Assembly: GCF_028473665.1 (NCBI RefSeq)
Contig: NZ_CP098774.1
Span: forward strand, 4,521,501-4,585,500
From: Sphingomonas sp. QA11
Lineage (GTDB): Bacteria > Pseudomonadota > Alphaproteobacteria > Sphingomonadales > Sphingomonadaceae
Direction of reading: 5' to 3'
DNA: 64,000 nt
The notes below the pieces were generated by a model. It did no database searches and had not been told where the DNA came from. It worked only from the letters and a program-made list of their open reading frames with translations. The translations under genes were made by a program, and so were the position numbers. Of the stretch, positions 24,122 to 31,711 are shown one piece after another (within the stretch, counting starts at the first letter, position 1; the number at the start of each line of letters is the position of its first letter).

Positions 24122-26017
24122 CTACTCTGCCGCTGGCAGGTAGATTTCCCCGCCGGTCTGCCGGAACTTCTCGCTCATTTCGTCCATGCCCTTTTCCGCT
24201 TCACCGTTGGCGAAACGGGCACGCGCCGCGTCAGCCTGCTGCGCGGGATCGGCCGCGAGGAAACTGTCCACGCCGCTGTTCTGCTTCGCCGCGAAGTCCC
24301 GCACTTCCTGCGTAATCTTCATCGAGCAGAATTTCGGCCCGCACATCGAACAGAAATGCGCGGTCTTGGCACCTTCGGCCGGGAGCGTCTGGTCGTGATA
24401 TTGCTCAGCCGTGTCGGGATCGAGCGACAGGTTGAACTGGTCGCGCCAGCGGAATTCGAAGCGGGCGCGGGACAAGGCGTCGTCGCGCAGCTTCGCGGCC
24501 GGGTGGCCCTTGGCGAGATCGGCGGCGTGGGCGGCGAGCTTGTAGGTGACGACACCCACCTTCACATCGTCGCGGTCGGGCAAGCCGAGATGCTCCTTGG
24601 GGGTGACGTAGCAAAGCATCGCCGTGCCGTACCAGCCGATCATCGCGGCGCCGATGCCGCTGGTGATGTGGTCGTAGCCGGGCGCGATATCGGTGGTGAG
24701 CGGCCCGAGCGTGTAGAAGGGCGCCTCCCCGCAGACCTCGAGCTGCTTGTCCATGTTCTCCTTGATCTTGTGCATCGGCACATGGCCGGGGCCTTCGATC
24801 ATCACCTGGACGTCTTCCTTCCAGGCGCGGTGGGTGAGCTCGCCGAGCGTGTAGAGCTCGCTGAACTGCGCCTCGTCATTGGCATCGGCGATGCTGCCCG
24901 GGCGCAGGCCATCGCCAAGCGAATAGGCGATGTCATACGCCTTCATGATCTCGGTGATCTCGTCGAAGCGCTCATAAAGGAAGCTCTCCTTGTGGTGCGC
25001 CAGGCACCATTTCGCCATGATCGAGCCACCGCGGCTGACGATGCCGGTGACACGCTTCGCCGTCATCGGGACATAGGCGAGGCGAACGCCCGCATGGATG
25101 GTGAAATAATCGACGCCCTGTTCGGCCTGCTCGATCAGCGTGTCGCGGAAGATGTCCCAGGTCAGGTCCTCGGCCACGCCGCCGACCTTTTCCAGTGCCT
25201 GGTAGATCGGCACGGTACCGATCGGCACGGGGCTGTTGCGCAGGATCCATTCGCGGGTGTCGTGGATGTTGCGGCCGGTCGACAGGTCCATCACCGTGTC
25301 GGCACCCCAGCGGATCGACCAGACCATCTTGTCGACTTCCGCCGCGACGTTAGAGGCGACCGCGCTGTTGCCGATATTGGCGTTGATCTTCACGAGGAAG
25401 TTGCGGCCGATCGCCATCGGTTCGGATTCGGGGTGGTTGATATTGTTGGGGATGATCGCGCGGCCCCGCGCAACCTCGTCGCGGACAAATTCCGGCGTGA
25501 CATGATCGGGAATCGACGCACCCCAGGACTGGCCGTCGCGGATCAACTGATCCTTGGCGGCGGCGCGGCCCATATTCTCGCGGATCGCGACATATTCCAT
25601 CTCGGGCGTGATGATGCCCCGGCGGGCATAATGCATCTGGCTGACATTGGCCCCGGGCTTCGCCCGGAGGGGGCGCTTCACCACATTGGGGAATTGCGGC
25701 ACGCCGGCCGAGCGATCCGGGCCGGACAGGCCGTTATCCTCCGGCCTGATCTCGCGCGCGTCATAGGATTCGACGTCGCCGCGGCCGAGGATCCAGTCGC
25801 GACGCAGCGCCGGCAGGCCGGCATTGATGTCGATGATCGCCTTGGGATCGGTATAGGGGCCCGACGTGTCATAGACCCGGAGCGGCATTTCGCCGCTCGA
25901 CGGCTCAAGCATGATCTCGCGCATCGCCACGCGCCATTCCCCGACATGGATCTTGCGCGAGCCACGGATGGGGCCGGTGGTGACACCGATTTCGGTGCGG
26001 GCGGGGATGTCTGCCAT
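24122..26017 (-). CDS. thiC: Phosphomethylpyrimidine synthase ThiC
   Basis: 631-residue radical-SAM-type enzyme that converts aminoimidazole ribotide to hydroxymethylpyrimidine phosphate, the pyrimidine half of thiamine. The C-terminal cluster motif C-x2-C-x4-C is present as CSMCGPKFC, and the core contains MHYARRGIITPEMEYVAIREN, MIEGPGHVPMHKI and the TTDIAPGYDHITS region. Length and N-terminal ThiC-associated domain are normal. The ATG at 26015-26017 (MADIPARTEIG) follows GAGGAAAT. It is second in an operon after a small membrane protein, under a TPP riboswitch at 26488-26592. Confidence 0.98.
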   Translation of the reverse strand: MADIPARTEIGVTTGPIRGSRKIHVGEWRVAMREIMLEPSSGEMPLRVYDTSGPYTDPKAIIDINAGLPALRRDWILGRGDVESYDAREIRPEDNGLSGPDRSAGVPQFPNVVKRPLRAKPGANVSQMHYARRGIITPEMEYVAIRENMGRAAAKDQLIRDGQSWGASIPDHVTPEFVRDEVARGRAIIPNNINHPESEPMAIGRNFLVKINANIGNSAVASNVAAEVDKMVWSIRWGADTVMDLSTGRNIHDTREWILRNSPVPIGTVPIYQALEKVGGVAEDLTWDIFRDTLIEQAEQGVDYFTIHAGVRLAYVPMTAKRVTGIVSRGGSIMAKWCLAHHKESFLYERFDEITEIMKAYDIAYSLGDGLRPGSIADANDEAQFSELYTLGELTHRAWKEDVQVMIEGPGHVPMHKIKENMDKQLEVCGEAPFYTLGPLTTDIAPGYDHITSGIGAAMIGWYGTAMLCYVTPKEHLGLPDRDDVKVGVVTYKLAAHAADLAKGHPAAKLRDDALSRARFEFRWRDQFNLSLDPDTAEQYHDQTLPAEGAKTAHFCSMCGPKFCSMKITQEVRDFAAKQNSGVDSFLAADPAQQADAARARFANGEAEKGMDEMSEKFRQTGGEIYLPAAE

Positions 26018-26027
26018 GGGTATTTCC

Positions 26028-26432
26028 TCAGTAGATAATAGGTTTGGCGGTGACGCCGGCGACCAGGAAGGCGAGGCCGAGCGCGAGCACGACGATCGCC
26101 CAGACACGGGTGGCGGTGGCGAGCGGACGAGTCAGGTGAAGGCCGCGATCCTGCAGGACGATCAGCCCCATCCCCTTGGCCATCGCCGTCCAGCCGACCA
26201 GCGAGACGGCGACGGCGAGCGGATCAGACCAGCGATTGTGGACCCCGACAATCACGGCACCGGCAATGAAGCCGACCGCGCCCGCGACCAGCAACAGCGC
26301 GGGAGAGGCAGCGAATTCATCAAATGCGCGACGCCACCGATCCCCGTTCGCCAGCCCGCCAAGGCCTGTGCCGGCGAGATAGACGCCGATCAGCATCGCG
26401 AGCAGCGCGGTCGCTGGTGTATGAATCGTCAT
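26028..26432 (-). CDS. Small membrane protein in the TPP-riboswitch operon
   Basis: 134 residues with four predicted transmembrane helices (LLAMLIGVYLAGTGLGGL; ALLLVAGAVGFIAGAVIVGV; a helix after NRWSDPLAVAVSLVGWTAMA; WAIVVLALGLAFLVAGV). ATG 26432 is preferred over the in-frame GTG at 26438 because GGAGG lies five bases before it. The stop is ten bases from the thiC start, so the two are cotranscribed behind the riboswitch. I do not recognise the family; it resembles small uncharacterised integral membrane proteins. The position suggests a link to thiamine or its precursors, but that is inference from context only. Confidence 0.8.
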   Translation of the reverse strand: MTIHTPATALLAMLIGVYLAGTGLGGLANGDRWRRAFDEFAASPALLLVAGAVGFIAGAVIVGVHNRWSDPLAVAVSLVGWTAMAKGMGLIVLQDRGLHLTRPLATATRVWAIVVLALGLAFLVAGVTAKPIIY

Positions 26433-26487
26433 GGCCACCTCCTCACGCAGTGCGGAGGACGGGCCACGGCTTTCGGGTGAAAGCCGC

Positions 26488-26592
26488 TCCCTCCCTCCGC
26501 CGGTTTCAACCGGATCAGGTTCGGCGGGTCGGGGGCTGCAGCCCCCCTCTCAGGCGCGCATCAGCGCCCCCCCGGGGAAGCGGGGACCCTAG
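26488..26592 (-). promoter_or_regulatory. TPP riboswitch (thi box)
   Basis: On the minus strand the conserved parts of the thiamine pyrophosphate riboswitch appear in order: a 5' stem beginning TAGGGTCCCC, then GCGCCTGAGAG (the CUGAGA core), a variable GC hairpin (GGGGGCTGCAGCCCCC), then CCGAACCTGATCCGGTT, GAAACCGGCGGAGGGAGGGA closing. CTGAGA and AACCTGATC plus the terminal GGAGGGA are diagnostic. It lies about 55 bases before the membrane protein-thiC operon. TPP binding is expected to lower expression, here probably by masking translation or through Rho, as no intrinsic terminator follows it. Confidence 0.93.
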
Positions 26593-26610
26593 GCGTATCG
26601 GCTGACAAAG

Positions 26611-26644
26611 AAAAGGCCGCGCGACCCGCGTCGCGCGGCCTTTT
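26611..26644 (-). terminator. Strong bidirectional terminator
   Basis: A 10-bp perfect stem, GGCCGCGCGA pairing with TCGCGCGGCC (6-base loop CCCGCG), flanked by AAAA on the left and TTTT on the right. On the minus strand it reads into TTTTCTTTG. It ends the ferritin-like gene pair (stop at 26673) just before the riboswitch, so the thiC promoter must lie within about 20-70 bases of it. Confidence 0.85.
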
Positions 26645-26672
26645 CAGCATGCTTCGCAGCGAGCCGGTCCGG

Positions 26673-27668
26673 TCAGTTGGCGCCGCTCGTCTTGAAATAG
26701 GTGCTGATGACGCCGTTCGGATAGAAACCGCCGCCCGTCACCGCCGCGCGATTGGTGTAGAGGACGTTGAGCACCTGCGCCGGGGTGCGGCCGGCGACAA
26801 GGCCGTCGATCGTGGCCGGCGTGATGTTCGACGTCGTGGCGTTGCCCGTGACCCCCTGGTCGAGATCAGTCGCGCCGTCGAGCGCGTCCCGCGCCCCGCT
26901 GAGCTGATCGGTGGCGGTACGCGCCGCCGTGCCGCGGCCATAAAGCTGCGATCGGATCAGCGCCGCCTCATAGGATTTTGCAGCAAGAGCATCCGCCGCC
27001 ACATTGACGAGAACCAGGTTCGTGATCGCCGGGGTTGCGCCGATATAGGCAGTGACCACGACATCCTGGAGAATGAAAGCGCCGAGCAGGAAGTTGAGAT
27101 CGCTGGAAAAGGCGTCGAACGTGTCGGCCGGGCCGATCAGCCCGCCGGCACGCGCCAGGCGGGTGAAGCCGCCGGTGACCGAGCTGGAAAGATCGATCGA
27201 CGGCTGCGCGGACACCGCCGCCGAGCCGATCGCCGAGCGCAGGATGCCGAGCTGGGCGAGCTCCCGGGTCGCGATCTCGCGGGCATATTGGCCGAGCAGC
27301 GCATCGCTGAAGGTGATCTGCGCCCCGCCTGACACGGTGCCTTGGGTACCCGTGCCGGTGAGCAGCGATGCTGCGACGCCGCTACCCGTCGTCGCCAGCG
27401 CGAAATATTGCGCCGTGAGATACTGAAGCTGAAGCGCGAAATTCAGATAGTCGACGTCGAGCGCGACGGTCGAGGTGGAGGTGGGCGTCGGCGTCGCGGT
27501 GCCGGTCGGCGTGGGGGTCGGGGTCGGGCTGCTGTCGCCGCTGCCACCACAGGCAGCGAGGCCCATCGCCACCGTGGCGCCACCGGCGAGTTGCAGGAAG
27601 CGGCGCCGCGCGCCGGCGCGATCATTGTCCGCGCCGGGCGCCGTCATCGGGGTATCGGTATCGATCAT
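26673..27668 (-). CDS. Tat-exported ferritin-like lipoprotein (Ferritin_2 type)
   Basis: 331 residues. The N-terminus has a twin-arginine signal, RRRFLQLAGGATVAMGLAACG, with a lipobox-like LAAC, followed by a flexible PTPTPTPTGTATPTPT linker. The rest is helical with YLNFALQLQYLTAQYFALA, FAREI-like QYAREIATRELAQL, and DLNFLLGAFILQDVVVTAYIG. That pattern matches the ferritin-like/desiccation-related (PCC13-62) family. Glu and Asp residues that could bind metal are present but fewer than in true ferritins. The downstream position (32 bases after) and similarity to the gene at 27701 mark it as a tandem paralogue. Role unknown, perhaps stress survival. Confidence 0.82.
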   Translation of the reverse strand: MIDTDTPMTAPGADNDRAGARRRFLQLAGGATVAMGLAACGGSGDSSPTPTPTPTGTATPTPTSTSTVALDVDYLNFALQLQYLTAQYFALATTGSGVAASLLTGTGTQGTVSGGAQITFSDALLGQYAREIATRELAQLGILRSAIGSAAVSAQPSIDLSSSVTGGFTRLARAGGLIGPADTFDAFSSDLNFLLGAFILQDVVVTAYIGATPAITNLVLVNVAADALAAKSYEAALIRSQLYGRGTAARTATDQLSGARDALDGATDLDQGVTGNATTSNITPATIDGLVAGRTPAQVLNVLYTNRAAVTGGGFYPNGVISTYFKTSGAN

Positions 27669-27700
27669 CGTGAATCTTCCCTTTGGGAGCAATATTGCGA

Positions 27701-28693
27701 TCAGTTGACGGCGCTGGTCTTCACGGCGCCGTTGAGGCCTGCCGTGAAGAAGCCGCCCGAGCTGACCGCCGCGCTGTTCAGGTAGAAGATGTTCAGCACC
27801 TGGCCCGCACTGCGACCAAGCACGATACCCTCGGGATTGGCCGGCACGATATTGGACACGAGGTTGCCGTTGACCGTGGTCGGCGAGATGCCGTGATCGA
27901 GATCCTTGCTGGCATCGCTGCCGACGCCATCAAGCGAATCGCGGACGTCGGAAATGCTGTCGGCGTTCGTGCGGAGCGCGGGGGTGGCAACCCCCTTTGC
28001 GTAGAGCAGCGAGCGGATCATCGACGCATGGTGCGCATGCGCCGAGAGCAGGCCTAGCACCTGGCCAAGGATCGTCCTGTCGGTGATCGACGCCGCGGCG
28101 GCGGCATAGCCGGTGACGATGACGTCCTCGATCATGAAGGCGCCGAGCAGGAAATTCTGGTCGCTGGCATAGACGTCGAACGCGGTCCCCGCCGTAACGA
28201 CGCTGGCCGCGCCGGCCAGCTTGGAGAAGGCGCTGGTCGCGGTGACGCCGAGGTCGATCGCCGGCTGCGCCGTCACGCCGTCGCTGCCGAGCGTGGTGCG
28301 CAGGAACGCGACATGCGCCGCCACATCCTGCGCGATTTCCTGCGCATATTGCGAGACCAGCGGATCAGTAAAGGTCACCTGGCGCGCGCCGGTGGCGGCA
28401 CCAGCGGTGCCGACCCCGGTAAGCTGAGCGGCGGGAAGGCCGACGCCCGACACGGCGAAGCTGTAATATTGCGCCACGAGATATTCGATCTGGAGCAGGA
28501 AATTGCCCATATCGTTGTCGGCGATCGTCGCCGCCGACGCCGAGGTCGCGATCGACAGCGCGCCGGCCCCCGCCACCGTGGCCGCCGTGGCGCCAAGCGC
28601 TGCCTTGAAGAATTCGCGGCGCTCGTTGCGCAGTTCGGGTTCCGGCTGGAGGGCTGATTCGCTACTCTCGATCAGCTGCTGGTCGTCGGTCAA
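27701..28693 (-). CDS. Tat-exported ferritin-like protein, paralogue
   Basis: 330 residues. A long acidic N-terminal stretch precedes the twin-arginine signal ERREFFKAALGATAATVAGA, ending near ATSASAA. The helical domain has NFLLQIEYLVAQYYSFAVSG, VSQYAQEIAQDVAAHVAFLR, NFLLGAFMIEDVIVTGY and an unusual HAHHASMIRSLLYAKG, so His, Glu and Asp metal ligands are more complete than in its neighbour. It uses a TTG start (28691-28693) with a strong AAGGAGAGG upstream. It has no lipobox, so it should be a free periplasmic protein, while its paralogue is probably membrane-anchored. Confidence 0.83.
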   Translation of the reverse strand: MTDDQQLIESSESALQPEPELRNERREFFKAALGATAATVAGAGALSIATSASAATIADNDMGNFLLQIEYLVAQYYSFAVSGVGLPAAQLTGVGTAGAATGARQVTFTDPLVSQYAQEIAQDVAAHVAFLRTTLGSDGVTAQPAIDLGVTATSAFSKLAGAASVVTAGTAFDVYASDQNFLLGAFMIEDVIVTGYAAAAASITDRTILGQVLGLLSAHAHHASMIRSLLYAKGVATPALRTNADSISDVRDSLDGVGSDASKDLDHGISPTTVNGNLVSNIVPANPEGIVLGRSAGQVLNIFYLNSAAVSSGGFFTAGLNGAVKTSAVN

Positions 28694-28873
28694 AATGACC
28701 TCTCCTTGAGATGATTTCCCGCACGCGCGAGAAGAATTTGGCCACCGGCCCCAACCATTTGCAGCGGTCGGGCGAACCGATTCCAGCCGGTTTCTGCACC
28801 CCGGTAGCCGATCTACCCGGCCGACATCAACAACCGTTAACGGCCAATCCCGCTCAAGCCGACACAGTCCGCC

Positions 28874-29752
28874 TCAAAAGGTGTAACCGAGCCCGATCGC
28901 GCCGAGCCATTGATTGGGGCTGCCGGCGATGCTGGTCACCGGACTGGCGGCGAAATCGTCCTGCATGCGAGTGTAGGAACCCGTCACGTAGATGCCCAGA
29001 CCATGAAGCAGATCGCCGGTGAGCGAACGGCCGGCGACGAGCCCGACATTGAGATCCTTCCAACCCTTGCGTCCGCTGAACACCGGCAGGCCGCTGCGCG
29101 CCGATCCGGCGGCATCCACGTCGAAATAGGCGCGGGCATAGCCGGTGCCCGCATAGTCGGCCGAGACCGAGAGCGCGACGAACGCCTTGCGGCTGAGCGG
29201 CGTTGAATATTCGATCGACGGGGTGATCACATAGCTGCGATAGATATTGCTGAGATCGTGGACATAGGCGACGCGGACGGTGAGATTGTCATAGTCGCTG
29301 GTGATCAGGCCGGTCTTGCCGATGCCGACGAACCCGCCGGCCTCAAGCGCGACCTTGCGGCTGCCGAGCGCCTTTACCTGCGGATCGACGATTCGGCCGA
29401 CGCGGTTGAAGTTGAGACCGGCGATCGGCCCGAGCTGGAGATCGAAGGACGGACCGGGGGGATTGGGGATCAGGTCGACGTACAACTGGGTGTTGCGCGT
29501 GAAGAAGCTGAACCCGTCAAGCTTGCCCCGCGCCGCGAACGCCGGCGTCACGACATAGTCGTTCGACCCTTCATAGCTCGGCAGATAGGCGACACCGCCG
29601 CCGATGGTGAGGCTGTTGCGGTTCTGCTCGACCGTTTCGACGGGCAGCGGCGCCGGAGAAGGCGGGCCGGCCGAATCCTGCGCGAAGGCGGGGGCTGCGG
29701 TGCAGGCAAGCAATGTCGCGAGCGAAAGGGCGATATGGTTTTGCGATATCAC
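28874..29752 (-). CDS. MipA/OmpV family outer-membrane protein
   Basis: 292 residues. A signal peptide (IALSLATLLACTAAPAFAQ) precedes a beta-barrel: alternating hydrophobic strands, LTIGGGVAYLPSYEGSNDYV, AFAARGKLDGFSFFTRNTQLYVDL, and a final strand ending in aromatic Phe (GAIGLGYTF), typical of outer-membrane insertion. The MipA/OmpV family includes scaffold proteins for murein synthesis and porin-like proteins; which this is cannot be read off. Its start is GTG at 29750-29752 with GGAG upstream. Confidence 0.88.
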   Translation of the reverse strand: MISQNHIALSLATLLACTAAPAFAQDSAGPPSPAPLPVETVEQNRNSLTIGGGVAYLPSYEGSNDYVVTPAFAARGKLDGFSFFTRNTQLYVDLIPNPPGPSFDLQLGPIAGLNFNRVGRIVDPQVKALGSRKVALEAGGFVGIGKTGLITSDYDNLTVRVAYVHDLSNIYRSYVITPSIEYSTPLSRKAFVALSVSADYAGTGYARAYFDVDAAGSARSGLPVFSGRKGWKDLNVGLVAGRSLTGDLLHGLGIYVTGSYTRMQDDFAASPVTSIAGSPNQWLGAIGLGYTF

Positions 29753-29822
29753 GAAAATACTCCAGGCCGGATCTCGGACCGGGGAAACGCCGCCCGCATC
29801 GCTTTGGGTCCGCCGCGTGATC

Positions 29823-30278
29823 CTAGAGAAGGTAAAGCATCTTCACCTGTTGCGCATCGGCATCACCCGATACGGTGAAGCGTGCCGCCTTGAAGCTGGG
29901 CGGACCGAAGGTGATGATCGGGTTGCGCGAGAAGCCGAAGCCCTCGCGCGGGATGCCGGCAAAGGTATCGAGCTTGCCGTTGCTATTCTCGTCATGGATC
30001 ACCGCGATGGCATAGTCGCCGCGCGGCAGCCCGTCGAAGCTGATGTCGTGAGTGGTGGCCAGAACGGAGCGCGTCACGGCGCGCCGGTCGTCGGTGCATT
30101 TGGGGAAATTGGCGGGATCGGCAGTGAGGCAGATCCGGATCATGCCGCGCGTCGAGCGCAGCTTCGCCACGTCGAGCGACAGATCAGAGACCGGCATCGC
30201 CCCCGGCAGCAGCGCCATCGCCGTGAGCGCCAGACCCAGGCGCTTTGCCCAGAACCGCCTTGCTCCTGGCCCGGGCAT
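29823..30278 (-). CDS. DUF2141 secreted protein
   Basis: About 151 residues. A probable signal sequence (RRFWAKRLGLALTAMALLPG) leads to the DUF2141 beta-sandwich: GMIRICLTADPANFPKC, FDGLPRGDYAIAVIHDENSNGKLDTFAGIPREGFGFSRNP and KAARFTVSGDA. The family is periplasmic and of unknown function. The start is uncertain: the ATG at 30276-30278 gives a good signal peptide but lies within the end of the desaturase gene; ATG 30218 is the next choice. Coupled translation with the upstream desaturase gene is likely. Confidence 0.78.
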   Translation of the reverse strand: MPGPGARRFWAKRLGLALTAMALLPGAMPVSDLSLDVAKLRSTRGMIRICLTADPANFPKCTDDRRAVTRSVLATTHDISFDGLPRGDYAIAVIHDENSNGKLDTFAGIPREGFGFSRNPIITFGPPSFKAARFTVSGDADAQQVKMLYLL

Positions 30279-31005
30279 GGTCGCGCGCGAAATCGCCGAC
30301 GCCGCGATCGGTGCCGCACAGCCGGTCCCAGAACCGGAAATAAAGCCCATAATTCCCCCCATAATGCTCATGGTGGCGTTGATGATGGCTCGCGGTGATG
30401 AGCCACGCCCCCATTCGCCCCCGCCACATGAACGCAGGGAAAACCTCCCACCCCATATGGTTGGTAACCCCCATAAGCGTCATGACCGCAAGCACCACCG
30501 CCAGCGCGCCGGCATGAATCGGAATCACGAACACCAGTAGCGGAATTGCCACAGCGCCGGTGACCGCCTCGATCGGGTGGAACGCCATCGCCGCCCAGGC
30601 GGTCGGCGGGCGGCTGGCATGGTGGACGGCATGGGCGATGCGGAACGGCCGGGGCAGGTGCATCCAGCGATGAGTCCAGTAGAACCAGGTATCGTGCGCC
30701 ATCAGGTACAGCAGCACCGACAGCGGCAAATACCAGAGCGGGAACGCATGGAGATCGTTATAGATCAGCGTCCAGCCGCGATTCTGCCAGCCCCAGGCGA
30801 TCACGCCGGCCGGCACGCCGTAGATCGCGGCTGAGGCGAGACTCCACCCGATCTCGCGCCTGATCTGGGGATCGAGCCCGGCATAGAGGCCAGGATGCCT
30901 GACCCTGGTCGCCATGGCGAAGGCGCCGCTGACGATCAGGTAGCGCACCCCGACGATCGCCGACATCGCGACGGCGGAGAGCAGGATGGCGATGGCGACG
31001 GTCAT
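30184..31005 (-). CDS. Sterol desaturase / fatty acid hydroxylase family protein (CrtG candidate)
   Basis: 273-residue integral membrane di-iron oxygenase. The His boxes are H-x-TFYWTHRWMH (HDTWFYWTHRWMH), HAVHH, and HHQRHHEHYGGNYGL, with several transmembrane helices between them. Members hydroxylate or desaturate lipids, sterols or carotenoid rings. Its position 1.4 kb from crtY makes a carotenoid 2-hydroxylase role (CrtG, known from Brevundimonas and Sphingomonas) worth testing, but sequence alone does not show it. The last 40 residues, after RLCGTDRGVGDF, are low complexity and overlap the DUF2141 gene; the functional domain ends before that. Confidence 0.83.
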   Translation of the reverse strand: MTVAIAILLSAVAMSAIVGVRYLIVSGAFAMATRVRHPGLYAGLDPQIRREIGWSLASAAIYGVPAGVIAWGWQNRGWTLIYNDLHAFPLWYLPLSVLLYLMAHDTWFYWTHRWMHLPRPFRIAHAVHHASRPPTAWAAMAFHPIEAVTGAVAIPLLVFVIPIHAGALAVVLAVMTLMGVTNHMGWEVFPAFMWRGRMGAWLITASHHQRHHEHYGGNYGLYFRFWDRLCGTDRGVGDFARDHARARSKAVLGKAPGSGAHGDGAAAGGDAGL

Positions 31006-31044
31006 GCAGCGCCTTATACGCCGAACGCCCGGCGCGTCATGCGT

Positions 31045-31623
31045 TCAGACGATCATCGCGGCACAATCGCGCGCGATACGGTCAAGCGATTCGCGCGGCT
31101 CCCCGGCGCGGGCGCGGATGCTGAGCGAATGGAGCACCGAGGCGACGATCGCCGCCGATGCGGCCGGCCGGGTACTGCCGGCGGCCGCGAGCAGTTCCTC
31201 GATGCAGCGATCCTCCATCGCCAGGAAGGCGCAGAGCGCGGCGCGGACTTCCGGATCGGCCGCGGCCTCGGCCGTGGCGGTGCCGATCAGCAGGCAACCC
31301 GAAGGCCCCTTCTCCCCCGACATATAGCCCTGGATCGCGCCGAGCAGCATGCGTTCGACCATTTCCCGCAGCGGCAACGCGAAGCCGCCGAGCGTGACGA
31401 ACGAACGCTCGACCCGATCGGTCAGCCGCGCGAGCGCCGCGAGATACAGGGACCTTTTGTCGCCGAACGCAGCGTAGAGGCTCGGCCGGGCAAGGCCGGT
31501 GGCCTCAGCCAGGTCGTCGAGCGAGGTGCCGGCGAAACCATGGGTGCGGAACCGTTCCGACGCGGCCTTGAGGGCGACGTTCGCATCGAAGCTGCGCGGC
31601 CGGCCGCGGGGGCGCTGTGACAA
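31045..31623 (-). CDS. TetR/AcrR family transcriptional regulator
   Basis: 192 residues. The N-terminal helix-turn-helix is typical (FRTHGFAGTSLDDLAEATGLARPSLYAAFGDKRSLYLAAL) and is followed by an all-helical ligand-binding domain with a Cys-containing KGPSGCLLIGTATAEAA segment. The start is TTG at 31621-31623; there is no ATG in frame upstream. The divergent GST gene and a perfect inverted repeat (31629-31641 and 31669-31681) in between suggest that it represses both, releasing DNA when an electrophile or related ligand binds. Confidence 0.9.
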   Translation of the reverse strand: MSQRPRGRPRSFDANVALKAASERFRTHGFAGTSLDDLAEATGLARPSLYAAFGDKRSLYLAALARLTDRVERSFVTLGGFALPLREMVERMLLGAIQGYMSGEKGPSGCLLIGTATAEAAADPEVRAALCAFLAMEDRCIEELLAAAGSTRPAASAAIVASVLHSLSIRARAGEPRESLDRIARDCAAMIV

Positions 31624-31628
31624 ATTAT

Positions 31629-31681
31629 GTACCGTTTCGCAAAGAATAGTTGACTTGAATATATATTATGCGAAACGGTAC
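31629..31681. promoter_or_regulatory. Paired operator arms between tetR and GST genes
   Basis: GTACCGTTTCGCA (31629-31641) and its exact reverse complement TGCGAAACGGTAC (31669-31681) flank a 27-base AT-rich core with TTGACT and TATTAT promoter-like hexamers. The left arm sits six bases before the tetR start codon. Thirteen perfect pairs in the short divergent region are very unlikely by chance. This is a strong candidate operator for the adjacent TetR regulator. Confidence 0.7.
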
Positions 31682-31711
31682 GAAAATCAACCAAGGCCCA
31701 GGGAGGTCCCC

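Noticed and set aside
23965..24315. A 116-codon frame on the plus strand overlapping the end of thiC
   Set aside because: Its second half is antisense to thiC and it has no coding signature.
26611..26644. The hairpin before the TPP riboswitch as part of the riboswitch expression platform
   Set aside because: It lies upstream of the riboswitch on its own strand and directly downstream of the ferritin-like genes, so it ends their transcript instead.
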